This document shows, in pieces, positions 11,444 to 27,672 of a DNA stretch of 64,000 nucleotides; within the stretch, counting starts at the first letter, position 1; the number at the start of each line of letters is the position of its first letter. Location of the stretch: positions 1,250,001 to 1,314,000 of the forward strand of contig CP114500.1 in assembly GCA_027186245.1 (NCBI GenBank). Direction: 5' to 3'. The stretch comes from Coriaria nepalensis (lineage: Eukaryota; Streptophyta; Magnoliopsida; Cucurbitales; Coriariaceae). The translations under genes were made by a program, and so were the position numbers. The notes under the pieces are model-generated. The model was not told where the DNA came from, did no database searches, and worked only from the letters and a program-made list of their open reading frames with translations.

Positions 11444-13817
11444 ATCTGAGTATCAAACTATGGAAGCTTGCTTCAATGCAGAAACTAATAATTTCATGGC
11501 TTTAGCCAGAAAAAGGAAAATAAAGTTAAAAAAACTAGTTAATTGCCGAAAATAAATATAAATAACTAAATAGATATATATATATAATATTTTTTTTTTA
11601 TTAAACAATTGTTGGGCCTTTTTAAAGGACGAGCACGTCTCTTCGGTTCGAGAAGGAAGCCCAAATCCATGAATGTTGAGTCCAGAACGAATTGGGCTTA
11701 GAAGTTGGTTTTGTTCTTTTTGGGTAGAGAACTCAGCATGGGGCCCAGTAATACGCCCCAGGAAAGAAAGGAAAATGAAATTCAGAGCCGACAATGCCTC
11801 GTAAGCCATTCCCACGTGGGTTTAAAGATGTATAATACTTTGTCTTTCCAGAACAGTCGATCTGTCAATAACGACAGACGGACAATACTCGTCGGCCAAG
11901 ACAGAAGTAGACATCTCTCTCTCTCTCCCTCCCCCCCCCCCCCCCTTTTCACACCAATCGATCACGATCCCACAATTTTTGTTCTTTTCTCCTTTTAAGC
12001 CCACGCCGTTTGATGGGATTCCAGGAATCAAAATCCCTAAAGAGGAAAAGCATCCTACGGTTATCCGTGCTGGACCACTTTGTAGGCAGGGTAAGGAAGC
12101 ATGTACCGTATCCATGTCTGTCGATGTCAGCCGTGCCTGCCACCTCATCTGCTCTCCTCGTGAAGCCAAAATCAAACCAAGGTAAGGGTCGGTCCCACGC
12201 TACTACTTACTGCTCCCTACCATCCCTTATACCCTATTACGTCGTACGATCGTATTCAGAAACCCCTTGGCGGGCCATCACCTCAGGTGGTCCTTACTCT
12301 GAACTGCCACGTGTACCTCTTCCAGTCCAGTCATCCGTTTGTCCGGCCATTAATTACATCACTATTATCTCTCTAGTTTCCTATTTCACCCCTGCTAGAA
12401 TTACCCTAACCAATTAAAAATTATAATTAATCTCCATAATTATATTTTGGGTGGAATCGTAACAATATTAATATATCGATATATTAAAGTAATATTAAGC
12501 TAAAGTAATATTAAGTTTGATTATCACTTAAGAAATCTTCGTATTATATACTTTTATTTAAGTAAATAAATATAAAATACAAAAACTGGTATTAAAAATG
12601 TCTGTTAGTTATCATGGACGACAAAGAAACTGACCATAATGTTATAATTAATGTATCTGTGACACCTAAATAAAAAATATATGCTCTACAAATCACATTT
12701 TACCTTAAAGCCCAAAAAAAGTACAGCCAGATTAATTTATTTACTTATTTTTCCTGTCGGGAGAGAAAGTGAGAGCAAGACACGTGGCAAACCTACATTT
12801 TTGGATCAGCATAATAACGATGATATCGTATCATGAGAAAACACAAAAACAGACGTAATAAGGTCCCCACGAGTCAGAACTCAGAAGTACTACGACCAGA
12901 GGGAAGGTCCAGAACTGTAATGGATTGTTCAATTACCATTCAGGTAGGGCTGGCCCTAGTTGTTGAGGCCTAACTAGACTGGGCTGGAAGTTTCAGTAGG
13001 CCCACCAACACCTTGTCTCAATAATTTAACGGGGCCCACCTTTCTTAAAACATTGAGAAATTATACATCTACTTTGAACTTTATAGTACGGTCCTTACCC
13101 TTGAAGTTGCTTATTCAAACCCATTTTGACCACTTTTTAAATTTTAATTTTAATTTTAATGATGTAATGAAAGTTTTTTTAAGTACAAGAAAGCAATCCC
13201 CATTTTAACGCATAATGATAAGTGTCTAGGAATAAATGAACAGAATTAAACTGGAAGTAGAAAAAAGCGTTTGAATTGGGAAACGCTAATGGGAGGCAGA
13301 TCCTCCTTCCTCTTATTAGTTCCGTTATATTTGGTCAAACGGTGGGGTTTAAGTCTTCTTTTTTTTTTTTCTTCTTTGTTGTCTCTCTTTCTTGGTCTGG
13401 TTAAAATTATAATGATGCTGCCTGTCTAGAATGCGAAGCTGGTTTTGGATTGGATGCCATTGCCATTGCCATTGCCATTTTTTTGAGGGGCAATTTGAGA
13501 GGAAGATTTTGAAAATTGGTACGTGAAAAAACGTGAGGAGGAAGAAGAGGCTCCTTAACTCAAATTTTCAATGATTAAAAGACCAAGTTTTATTGGCTCC
13601 TCTCGGATAAAAATGACTTTTACTTATTTGCATATATATATATATATATATATTACAGATTTTTGTACTTAAATAGGATATATTATATTTTACTATAATG
13701 ATGATCGAGAGAATATAATAATTCAATCTTTTTTATAAGATTTTATTTTTATATAAAATATATATTTAATAAAATATTATATAAAAATAATATTTATAAA
13801 CATTATGATTTTTTCTA

Positions 13818-13888
13818 GAATTATTATTATTATATAAAAATTATTATTATTATATAAAAATTATTATTATTATTATATAAAAATTATA
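13818..13888. repeat. AT-rich minisatellite
   Basis: About three copies of an attattattattatataaaa-type unit are arranged in tandem, with unit length varying by 3 bases because the number of att triplets changes. It lies in the BIG GRAIN-like promoter region. Confidence 0.7.
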
Positions 13889-14010
13889 ATTCGTGTAAGA
13901 AGCACAACATTGTTGCCACGTCATCTGATTACAAACTGGCATTGTCTCTACACTTCAAAAAATCTGACATGCACGCGCAAAAAACAAGGACCCTCTCTCT
14001 CCCCCCCTCC

Positions 14011-14019
14011 TTTATAAAG
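14011..14019 (+). promoter_or_regulatory. Candidate TATA box of the BIG GRAIN 1-like gene
   Basis: The sequence tttataaag follows a C/T-rich stretch and lies about 275 bases before the start codon at 14293. It is the best TATA-like word in this otherwise CT-rich segment. Confidence 0.4.
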
Positions 14020-14292
14020 AACTCCCCCTCCTACCCTCTTCTCCTGTTTTCCTTCACCCCCTTACCTTATGACTTAAAGGCGTGCCATTCTCGCTCTCAT
14101 TACCCTCTCTCTCTCTCTCCTCTCTAGCCAAACATCAATATCTTCCTTGGTTTGATTCAATTTTTACCTTCTTTCACATGATTGTTTGTTACCATCCCCT
14201 TACCCCCCCCCCCCCATTTTGTGCAGTTTTTGATCCCCTCTAGCTAGACAGAAAAGAAAAAAATAAAACGAACTGTGCTCTCCTACATAAAC

Positions 14293-15474
14293 ATGAAGAA
14301 GTTCAGACACGAGCAGCAGCAATACGACAGTAAAGTTAATCCTTCTTTCTCTTCGTCTCTTCTCGACGAAATCTACCGCTCGATTGACGACGGGGTGAAA
14401 AGGAGTGGAGAATCAAAGTTTTACAGAGAAACAACAACAATGGCGGCAAAGGGACAGAGTAAATCCACTGGAAGTAAAACTGCACACAGTCGCAGAGCAA
14501 TTGAAGAGGAAGAGATCATGGCCAATCTTCACAGAGCTTGCTTGATAGAGAGATGGATGGAAAAGAAGATCAACGAAAAGGTCAGAAAACCATACAAACA
14601 CTTCGATCACGATCAAGATGCTCTGTTTTTCAGCTCGACTTCAATTTCTTCAGATTCCAGTTCCGGCGGGATATTCTCTCCCTCCGACAACGAGTCAATG
14701 TCAGGTACAAAGACGAAGAAGCCCCTCAGTTCCGCTCCTCCTCCGCTTACGGTTCGTCCTAAGCCTATCAGAACCGATGTTCCCGCTCGGCTGGAAAAAA
14801 CAGAGAGAAAAGCAAAACAGAGGGAGCCTCAAACGTCCGATCGTTATCACCAACAGAGCAACGATGACGTTTCGATAAAGTCAAAGTCAAGAGCGTTGAA
14901 AATCTACAGCAATTTGAAGAAGGTGAAGCAACCCATTTCTCCAGGGGGTAAGCTCACAAGCTTCCTCAACTCTCTCTTCGCTTCAGGACAAAACACGAAG
15001 AAGGCGACGACAACAACAACAACGTCAAAGAACGTAATCATCCCCCCATCAGTGACGTCATCGACGTGTTCTTCCGCTACTTCGTTTTCGAGATCGTGTC
15101 TAAGCAAGAACTCGCCTACTTCTAGAGAAAAGCTTCGTAATGGGGTCAAGAGAAATGTCCATTTCTACCCTGTAAGCGTTATAGTCGACGAAGATTGCAG
15201 ACCGTGTGGCCATAAATCGTTGTACGAAGATAAAGACGATCTGGTCCGAGAGTTTCAGAAGAAGATGAATAGGAAGAAGAACGATTTAGTTGTAACGAGG
15301 GATTTCCGCCATAGCTACGGTAAAAATCATGAAGATGAAGAAGAAGATGACGACGACGTGCCAAGTAGTTGTTCAAGTTCGGATCTTTTTGAGCTGGATC
15401 ATCTTGTATTGATGGGTCGTAAAATGTATTGCGAAGAGCTTCCTGTTTATGAAACGACCCATATGAATTTCTAA
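14293..15474 (+). CDS. BIG GRAIN 1-like protein
   Basis: An intronless gene for 393 aa. The start is the ATG of MKKFRHEQQQ; the frame extends six codons upstream but without another ATG. Family features are the N-terminal PSFSSSLLDEIYRSIDD block, the HRACLIERWMEKKI block at about residues 80-95, long Ser-rich linkers (FFSSTSISSDSSSGG), a basic LKIYSNLKKVKQPISPGGKL block followed by LTSFLNSLF, and an acidic C-terminal region ending in DLFELDHLVLMG. Rice BIG GRAIN 1 is a plasma-membrane-associated positive regulator of auxin response and transport that affects grain size. No enzymatic domain is known. Function in this plant is inferred from family membership. Confidence 0.88.
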   Translation: MKKFRHEQQQYDSKVNPSFSSSLLDEIYRSIDDGVKRSGESKFYRETTTMAAKGQSKSTGSKTAHSRRAIEEEEIMANLHRACLIERWMEKKINEKVRKPYKHFDHDQDALFFSSTSISSDSSSGGIFSPSDNESMSGTKTKKPLSSAPPPLTVRPKPIRTDVPARLEKTERKAKQREPQTSDRYHQQSNDDVSIKSKSRALKIYSNLKKVKQPISPGGKLTSFLNSLFASGQNTKKATTTTTTSKNVIIPPSVTSSTCSSATSFSRSCLSKNSPTSREKLRNGVKRNVHFYPVSVIVDEDCRPCGHKSLYEDKDDLVREFQKKMNRKKNDLVVTRDFRHSYGKNHEDEEEDDDDVPSSCSSSDLFELDHLVLMGRKMYCEELPVYETTHMNF

Positions 15475-15968
15475 GCTTTAGCTGTATCAATTTCATCTTA
15501 ATCTACACTACCATTTACAGAGTTTATGAACAAATCATGAAAATTAAGCAACAGTCGATCTGATTTTCTCTAGTCGTTGGTCAAAGTTGGACCCTTTTTT
15601 ATTTTGATTTTTTCAAAATTATTATTTTTTAAGATGTCGCTTTTGTTCGATCTGGTTCGATGCTGTAATGGAATCGTCGTTTCTTTTTGTGTTTTGGTTT
15701 TAAAGTGAATGGGGATGAAGGGGAAAAAAGGGTAAGGTTGAGAGAGAAGAAGAAGAATGGGGATGCGTGAGAGAGAAACAGAGTTGTTGCTTTCTTTTTC
15801 TTTATTGCTTTGATCGTGATCAAACATTTTTCTGAGATAGCTACTGACACTATCTAGAGTTTGATTGAAAACGAGGTAAAGATATGTATGTATATGTAAT
15901 AGAAACAAGCTCGGAAAAAGGAAAAGAGCAGGATGAAAACGAAAGATTCGAGATCAAAATCAAAGGCC

Positions 15969-15971
<3 letters not shown>

Positions 15972-16000
<29 letters not shown>
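15972..16000. repeat. (GA)n microsatellite
   Basis: An uninterrupted GA dinucleotide run in the 3' flank of the BIG GRAIN 1-like gene. Confidence 0.9.
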
Positions 16001-16008
<8 letters not shown>

Positions 16009-16642
16009 TAAAGAGAAAGGGTGTGATCGCTGATCAGGATTCAGGAATAGAGTCTAAAAGCATTTGCTTTCTTTTTTCTTCTTCTTTATGTACTAGAGCT
16101 AGAAGTGGATATGTATTCTTCCTATATTTGGCTCTTTGCTTCCCCTATTGCGTTAACCTTCTCATTATCACTACTACAACCAAGAAATTTACTTAATTCC
16201 TTTCATTCGTTTCCATTGTTATATATACTTGTTGTGTCTTTCCTACGTGTTTTGTCCCCTCCTAATTTAGGTGACTTTGATTCGAACGGGTTGGACGTAT
16301 TTTTAGTCTTGATTGAGGGCGACAAAATCCACTTTCGGCATTTTGATCATCATGATGATTAACTTAACTAAAACTAAATCTATATGGAGGCGGCGGTGGA
16401 TTTCTAAATTATTAAGGAAATCTATAGAAGTTGGGGGCAAATTTGCCCTTTTGGAATAATATTATGTTTAATTAATTACACTAATTTTTAATAAATAAAA
16501 AATATTGAAATAATTTTTATTTATTTATTTATTATTTAAAATATATTCCCACCAAAAATACAAATATAAGATGCCATAAGAAACTTAAACTAAATGATGT
16601 TGCCATAATACCAGCAATGATTAGAAGTTAGAATTGGGAAAA

Positions 16643-16673
<31 letters not shown>

Positions 16674-17148
16674 TTAATAAAAAAATAATATTAATAACTC
16701 GCAAAGGATGGAATGGATGAAGCTTAAGAATAAGAAAATATTATGACCTAACCTACCAATTATTTGTATACACGTTGAGGAATTGGAACCTCTCAAGTCA
16801 CAACAATTTTAATATCTATATATATATATATATATAATATTATTCTCCTAATTTTTAGATTAATTAATTATAATAAGATACATAATTTAGAGTTATATAA
16901 TCGTAATGAATGATTATATAATTTAAATATATTTAAAAATATATTATTTATGTAATTAAATTAAGGTCACGTACCACACACATGGATATTAATAATGATA
17001 ACTAACTAGCTAACCATAATTATACTATATAGTCATAAAGACTAGCTAATAAAATGATTCCTTCTTAATATATATAAAAAAATTAGGTAGTAAGATTCCT
17101 TCTTATAATATATGATAATATATATCAAAACATAATTGTAAAGTTCAA

Positions 17149-17193
17149 TTTAATTATTTTAATTATTTTAATTATTTTAATTATTTTAATTAA
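17149..17193. repeat. Period-9 tandem repeat (ttttaatta)
   Basis: About five perfect or near-perfect copies of a 9-base AT-only unit are arranged in tandem. Confidence 0.85.
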
Positions 17194-18501
17194 TGGATTA
17201 AAAGAAAAGGGTTGAGAAAGAGAAAGAGAAAGAGAGGATCGTCAAAAGCGGGAAGGGAAGGGAAGTTGTGAGTTGCTGCATTAATCCCGAGGGGGAGTTT
17301 TAAATGCAGATCAAGGAAGCTTTTTTTGCTTTCTCCAACAAAGACAGATCGTCGATCATATGAAGACACACACTGATCTTGTTGTTCCTACTCCACATCC
17401 CAGAGATAATTATTACCATTTATTACCATTTAAAATAATAATAATTATTATTATATATAACAAATCTGGTCATTTGGAATATTTGTATTGGAACTGGTTT
17501 CATGTTTGAACGGGTTTTGCAGCTTTTGTTGAAAAACCCGGTTTCATTTCGGTAAAGAAATATGTTTTAGAAGATTGGAATATTTGCAGAGTAGTAGTGT
17601 TCGCTCATTAATGGATAGATAGTAATCACATGGAGCCCCTAATAAGATGATTCAGGCGTGGATAGTGTTTGTACTTTGCAGATGAGTTAGGAAGAGGCGT
17701 TATTTTATGTTCTTGGATTATATAACACTTCCAAATCATCCCATCCCATCCAACGTAATCAAAACTGATCTGGATTATTGAAAATATTATACTACAAAAT
17801 CATTTTAAATTATCTCCAGTTAGCAATGAGCACCAGCCGACATTCAGTTCGACTTCTCAAGCAATGAAACGACATGACAATCATTTTGTTCTTTTCAGAG
17901 TATAATATTTTGAAATGAATGAAAGGGTCGGTCTGGTTTTTAATGTAGTTCTCAAGACTCTTAATGGTTATATATGCTAATGGGTCATCATCATATGGCC
18001 CGACCCAACTTAAAGTTCGAACCCTTCAAAATGTGTCCGAAAGGATAAACCTCATCCTGCGAAAACCGATGGAGAACCTGACACACCTAAATTGCTTCAA
18101 ATTTCATGAACCACAGCACTAACTTCCACCCCTCCACAACAACAGGCAACTACTACCCATATTAAGGACTTCAACGAAGCCCAAGTCATAATTGAGGGAC
18201 AATTCAGTAATAATCGATTTATCGATAAGAGTGATTTTTCGAACTTGTATTTAGAATTTGGAACTACTAGAAGCAAAATGATTCAGATTTCAGACAATCA
18301 ATGTACAGTTACATTGTTACATTATTACATTGCATGCATGCTCGTACAAAATTAAAAGTAGTCAAACTCTTTCAAGAGAAATATGGACCAAAAGGTGCAA
18401 AAAAACAAAACAAAAAGAGTTTTGAATGGAGGAATGCCTCATAATTCTTTGATACAAAAAGATAACAAAAACTAAGTCCCATTAATTAGATTTTGACCCC
18501 A

Positions 18502-18532
<31 letters not shown>

Positions 18533-18627
18533 TCTTTTTTTTTAATAATTCAGCCTTGCTCGCTTCTTTATCTAAAAAACTGTACAGCAATTCCCCTCCA
18601 CACCCACCTTATTTACTGTCTTAAACG

Positions 18628-19103
18628 TTAAAGACAGTAAGCAACTCCATGCCCATGAATGAATCTCGCATCATCTTCTGTGTAAACATGCGTTTCATTC
18701 AATAACCTGACAATTAAAACCAAAATCAAACCTCAAAATCTCATTAAAAAATCAATAATTAAGGATTAGATATGAGGGGGAAGAACACTTACGACAACGA
18801 AACAGTCTTGTTCATGGTTGTAGAAGAGAGGAAGGAGGGTCCATTTATATATAATAATTCACCCTCAATTCTTTCCACTATTCTCTCATCTATTTCCTCT
18901 GCTTTCACACAAAACGGTTGGTCTGATGCCTGAAAAAAGCAACATCAATAATCACAATTTAAGACCATAACATCATAAGCCACTAAGTACATCAAAACGT
19001 TACATCGGAGAATTTAAGGTTTATCTTTTTTACATACAATAACCCATCCCCAAGTGTCTGCAAACGATGGAATATGAGCTGTATAAGCCATCACATCTGC
19101 GAA

Positions 19104-19143
<40 letters not shown>

Positions 19144-20509
19144 TATTTTATTTATTAGTATTTAGTGATAGTTAAGAAATATTTGGAAGTGTTTTATAAA
19201 ATGAAAAAGGAAAGTGGGCTTACATTTGAAGACTTGCTTGATAGTGTTGTAAATAGAGGTGAAGACTTCCTTATGGGTGAAAATGCCAGCCGGCCCAGCT
19301 TGGGTGACGAAGATGCCATTTTCATTGAGCTTGGGCTTCACTATTTTCTTGTAGAATGATTTTGTGTAGAGTTGATAACAAGGCCCACCTTCTACTGGGT
19401 CTGCCAAATCTCCCACTATTATATCAAACTTCTCCTTCCTCTTCTCTAACTCAGCCCTTCATTTCCATCACAAATGAATAAATATATTAGTAAAAAAATT
19501 AGATACTCATGGCCCGAAACTCTGGGCCTCGAGCCCAATAGGCCCAATTAGAAAATAAGAAATTGATTACTTGGCATCGTTAATAACAAGATCAAGCTTG
19601 TGATTAAGGAAGGCATCTTGATTAACGGTCAGATATTTGCGGCAAAAGTCAACTACTTCTTGGTCTATATCGCACATTACGACTTTCTCTATTGTTTTAT
19701 GCTTCAGTATTTCTCTTGCTGCCGATCCTTCTCCTCCTCCCATTATGAACACCGTTTTCGGACTGTAGTTTTAAAAAAATACAGTTTTAAATCGAATTTG
19801 TCCAAACTCCAGTCTGGAATGAGTTTAACCAAATAAATGTGATAAGAGCACTGACTTGGAATGAGAGAGTAGAGGTGGATGGATCAAGCATTCATGATAA
19901 ATGAATTCGTCCACTTCTGCACTCTGCATCTTTCCATCAATCATCAATGCCTGTAAATAATATTTAATTATGATTATTATTTATACAATCTCTCGATGAT
20001 AGATAATATAGTCTTATTAACGATTCAAACTTATAAAAATAATCGGAAACTTAACAATATGTTCTTACCTTGCCAAAGCGCTTCGTGTCTAGAAGAGCTA
20101 TCTCCTGGTACTGGCTAATTCCCTTGTGCAGAACTCTGTTAATTAAATAATAATTAATTACATAATTATTAGTGGATTAATAAATAATTAAGGTGTATCA
20201 TTAATTAAAATAGGATTAAGGTGAAAAGCAAGAGGAAAATTTTGTACATGTAACATACCTATTCAAAGCGAAAGACCACTTGAGATTATCATCAATGACT
20301 TCTTCATACCAAGAATAGGAATTGTTATTATCATTATTAGCATTGATATCGGCTTTGATCATGTGACTGTTTATGATGTTAACTTCGTGAGCTTCGTGCC
20401 AGCATCGATTAATCGTACCGTAATCGTTGAGTATTACTTTCCGGTCGGCCTCTTTGCAGAGGGTTGAGAACCCATTCACATGGAAAATATCATGAACAGC
20501 TTCACCCAT
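18628..20509 (-). CDS. ACL5: Thermospermine synthase (ACAULIS5)
   Basis: Eight minus-strand exons: 20509-20259, 20135-20069, 19950-19856, 19762-19571, 19456-19224, 19096-19038, 18929-18793 and 18706-18628, giving 370 aa in frame. The spermidine-synthase fold is clear: [36 protein letters not shown], the nucleotide-binding [33 protein letters not shown], and the C-terminal [13 protein letters not shown]. The pattern matches Arabidopsis ACL5 rather than spermidine synthases. It transfers an aminopropyl group from decarboxylated SAM to spermidine to make thermospermine, which restrains xylem differentiation. The N-terminus before WYEE is about 30 residues longer than my recollection of the Arabidopsis protein, with an Asn-rich segment (NANNDNNNS). 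Confidence 0.95.
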
Positions 20510-21532
20510 GTTTGTTAAGAGATGAAAAATGTGAGAACTGAAGAGAAAGAAAGAAAGAAAGAAGATGGTAAGGATTAGTTATAAGGCAAAATAGGATAGT
20601 TTAGTCCAGTTTTTATAATGTTGGGAGCATGTTTTAAAAAGTTTTGGGACTCTAGATTATATATAATTTCTCTATTTTTTATTTTTATTTTTTTAAAATT
20701 TTATCACGTGGTAATGATTCTATCACCACCGATATCACGGTTATTCTGCATACCTCCTATTTTCCCTATTTATTTATTTATTTATTTATTTATTTTAAGT
20801 TATGACATATATTATACTTTCTTAATAGGTTCGTAAGAACTCAAGTCAAAATTTGGCAGAAGGTTTTTATTGCCACGTGGCAACAAGCGTCTTAGGAACT
20901 AGGAACCAAATCATTTACTCGGACTTAAAACGACACCGTTGGGAAGGAACACGACGTGCGGTGCCGCATGCAATCTGGTGCGTCTGCGCGGGATAGTGGT
21001 GGGCCCTAAATTTCTCACTTGTTAACAACGATTCACATAAGATTGTGTGATACGTGATGAAATAGTATTCGTGATCTACGGTTGGTAGGGAATATAGGGG
21101 AGCTAGGGGCCCACTCGAAATCTAGGAAAAATAAAAGATATATATAAGCAGTTGGCACCACCTGTATACTGCACTTGAGATCTGTCGAGTGGACCGAGTA
21201 CTGCATCCCACTAAGTGAATCTGTAGGACCCACATCACATAAATGGGTAAACTTCATATCATCTTACATTTATCCTCTTAGCAAAACATAAATAAGATTA
21301 ACATGTCTTTCTTTCATATGACTTTGGGATAAAATTTTAGCAAGGTTAAGTAATTTGTTATGATTATATGAAGGATATAGTCACTGACAAAATTGAATGG
21401 GTTGATATGTTAATGATATAACAGAGGAACCACGTTAGTTGATCACTCGTGGGTCCCACGTTAAGAGAGCTTTTGGGGAAGCGTGGGGGTGACTCCACTA
21501 ATAAGAGAGAATTTGTGGAAAGCCCACTGTCT

Positions 21533-21570
<38 letters not shown>

Positions 21571-23276
21571 CTCGGGGTAATGCTATGGCCTGTGAGGCGG
21601 TTTGAAGGTTTTTCGAGCAATGGCAGAGACACAATTTTATATAAGTAACGGAAAAAAACAATCTCTCTCTTGGTTGAATCCACCTTCTATGTGAAGCAGT
21701 AAAGAGAGAAAGAAGGGAAGAGATTAGATACAATCGTTTTCAGGGCCTTTGTATACATCAAGTCAACGGGGGTGGGGGAGTTGATAATCAAACATGGGCA
21801 TAATTAAGTCAACACTTTTTAAGTAGGAGATTCTAATATTGATTTTTATTCTATTTTATTATTTGGGTAAATACCGTAAATAATATATAAAATAGAATAT
21901 TAATTTTATTTTTTTATAATGAATATGAATGATATCCATATATAAATAACTCAAATTTAGGTGTATCTGTTTTGGAATACAGGCACTTGTGTGTATCATC
22001 AGCATGCATCTTCCCACCACCTTTTAGCCAATTTATCTACCTCCACTAAGGACCCATTATCAAAATTGTAAGGTTTATTTATGTATTTTTTATGTATTTT
22101 TTTATTTTTTTTTGAAGTGATTCTTAGTATTAAAAGAGTAATTTATCTTTTAAAACTCTTATCATTATTGCATATTCATCCAATATGTTTGCATGACAGT
22201 TTTGCTCATCAAATGCAATACTATTGAATTAATACAAGACAACTCTCATAATCTCTAATAAATACCAATTTTAATTAATGGCAATATGACAAGAAAAACA
22301 AAAGTGAGTGGCCTTTTTTTATGAAATTATTTACCTTTTTTGCAAAATAAATTAATAAAGGAAAACTTTCTAAGGTTAATGGGGGTCAGAAATCATTAGC
22401 AAGTTGAGACAGATCTGGCGTGCTTTGGTGCACACCACACTAGTTTCAATACAAATATGAGAGATCTCTTTTTGCCGCCAATATTATCATCGATTAGCAC
22501 TTTTTTTTTTTTTCCTTTTTAAACAGAAACTATGGGGACAAATTGATTGTTAAGTCACTTTTTTGGACCGGTTGGTCGCTGTGTGTATGCTGCCTGTCCA
22601 TCCTAAAACCATCATTAGATTTCTCACAATTTGTTTCATAAAGCGTGGGGGCTCTTTAGTGATCTGCCGTTTCACTGTCTTACACACGTGCTCCTAAGCT
22701 ACTGCTTCATGATGGAGATGTGTTTAAGTTTTGTCTTAAAACCCCATCCTCTTTATCACCTGTTTCACTTGCCTTTTTTTTTTTTTTTTTTCCCTCGCAT
22801 ACCAAACGGCCCACTGTAACTCATTAAGACTGATATTGCGAATCGGGTCTGCTTTTGTTCGATCACTGTGTAAATTGGGTTTTGCCAAAGATATGGACCA
22901 GCGAACTTGGACCACCCGTGCATGGTTTATTAGTGCCGCAACATCTAACAGTGACTTTTTCCCGAATAAGAAAAATGTGTTTTGTGTTACTTTTAGTGAC
23001 GTGCATCTAGTCTAACTGATTGTGACCAGAACATGAGCAAACACCGCTGTCGAGGATAGCATTACTTGGCACGAAGTATAACCAAGCTACCACCACTGAG
23101 CTAAACTCAGCAGCCAGCCATGTTTTGGTCAATTCATATAATCACAGGTGACTACGGTGCTCGTGCTACTTGTGCTTTCAGTGCATGATCCACTCAAATC
23201 TGAAAAGGAGACAAGTTACTTGTTTCAAGTAAATTTATCTTCTTTTGATCTTCTATTGATAATAATACAACACTTG
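20510..23276. other. Upstream region of ACL5 and 3' flank of PEX10
   Basis: It contains a gaaa repeat at about 20544-20563 in the probable ACL5 leader, a (TTTA)n run at 20767-20793, a (CT)n run at 21534-21566, and AT-rich DNA. Several G-box-like cacgtgg/ccacgtg words occur (for example near 20873). No coding gene was recognised. Confidence 0.5.
21534..21566. repeat. (CT)n microsatellite
   Basis: An uninterrupted CT dinucleotide run in the spacer upstream of ACL5. Confidence 0.9.
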
Positions 23277-26697
<3,421 letters not shown>

Positions 26698-27672
26698 CTT
26701 CTCTTCCCTCTCTGCTTTGGAACGAAATCGAATCCTCTTTGAAAAGGGAAAGAAAAGCGTAGGAAAATCTCGAGGCAGTTAATGGGAAAGAATAATCATC
26801 TGGCAACGACACCGTATTCGTGTACAAGAACAATCACTAGACTATAATTTTTACTTGCTGTGAAGGAAAAATAAGACGGTGTGTCGTCTCGTTTGTTCCC
26901 TTATTCATGATATTACGACAAGTCGATTTTATTGGACTTCGCAAAACCACCCATTGCCTATTCATGTTGTTGTTGGATTTTAGGCTCTTCTAGAAAGTAT
27001 TGATTAATTTCATATCAAGATTAGTTTATGTCTCAGATCGAAATAAATTATTATCCAATAAACTAAACATTTTTTTTTATAAATTTTGCAAACGCAAGTT
27101 ATTTTCATATTTCTCTTTTTTTTACTTTAATTATTTTTTAAATTACTTTGTAGTCCAAAAATAAAAAGAAAATATTGCAATTACTAATATGATTATGCCG
27201 GATCCGGAACGGGAACCGGAACCGGAACCGGAACCGCCTCAAATTAATAATTTCGATGCAAAATATTTGACTATGTTATGAATTCATAATAATAATGCAT
27301 TGGAATTAATTACCTGCACATAATAATAATGCTAGTTTAAATATATCTCACATCTTAAATTGCTAATTGGATTAAAATGGAAGAGCAAATTTCCATGTAG
27401 TAGTAAAATTACTGAGATATTTCTAAGTGACTGATAATTTTTTTATTGAAGAATTTATATGCATGATTTATTTTTCTAATTTTTTTTATTTTTTAAAGAC
27501 GTTTTTAAAACATGAAATATTTAGATTTTGAATTTATTGCCATCATTGATTATTGACATATTACAATCTAAAATTCTAATCACAGTACATATGTCGTTTG
27601 ATTATTCCAAACAAAGAGATAACAATAATTTCAAGAGAAAATAAAAATAAGTAGATAAGTAATTGATGATTA
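26698..27672. other. Spacer between PEX10 and the MYB gene
   Basis: It contains the PEX10 promoter side and the 3' flank of the MYB gene. AT-rich, with a GGAACC hexanucleotide array at about 27198-27235. No gene was seen. Confidence 0.6.
27198..27235. repeat. Hexanucleotide tandem repeat (ggaacc)
   Basis: Five or six copies of a ggaacc/ggaacg unit are arranged in tandem in otherwise AT-rich DNA. Confidence 0.8.

Larger units (their letters stand above)
11444..14292. other. Intergenic region upstream of the BIG GRAIN 1-like gene
   Basis: Mostly AT-rich. It has poly-C runs at about 11933-11945 and 14203-14214, a G-box-like word gacacgtggc at 12779-12788, a period-22 AT repeat at 13818-13888 and a pyrimidine-rich leader just before 14293. 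Frames of up to 135 codons occur in the GC-richer part (11700-12417), but none resembles a known protein or shows a convincing gene structure. Confidence 0.5.
15475..18627. other. Long AT-rich intergenic region
   Basis: It holds the 3' flank of the BIG GRAIN-like gene, a (GA)n tract at 15972-16000, (TAA)n at about 16642-16672, (TA)n at 16815-16838, a period-9 ttttaatta array at 17149-17193, and an interrupted poly-T block at 18503-18543. Nothing resembling a protein-coding gene was recognised. Confidence 0.6.

Noticed and set aside
11700..12417. Overlapping open frames of 60-135 codons on both strands in a GC-richer patch
   Set aside because: No recognisable domain, no consistent splice structure and low-complexity stretches (poly-C); the frames look like chance in promoter-like sequence.
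12950..13020. Phrase agggctggccct with gaggcct and gggcc words, resembling hAT element ends
   Set aside because: Only short words match and no partner end or target-site duplication could be found.
16105..16362. Plus-strand frame of 85 codons downstream of the BIG GRAIN 1-like gene
   Set aside because: Hydrophobic AT-rich translation without family features; it most likely lies in 3' flank.
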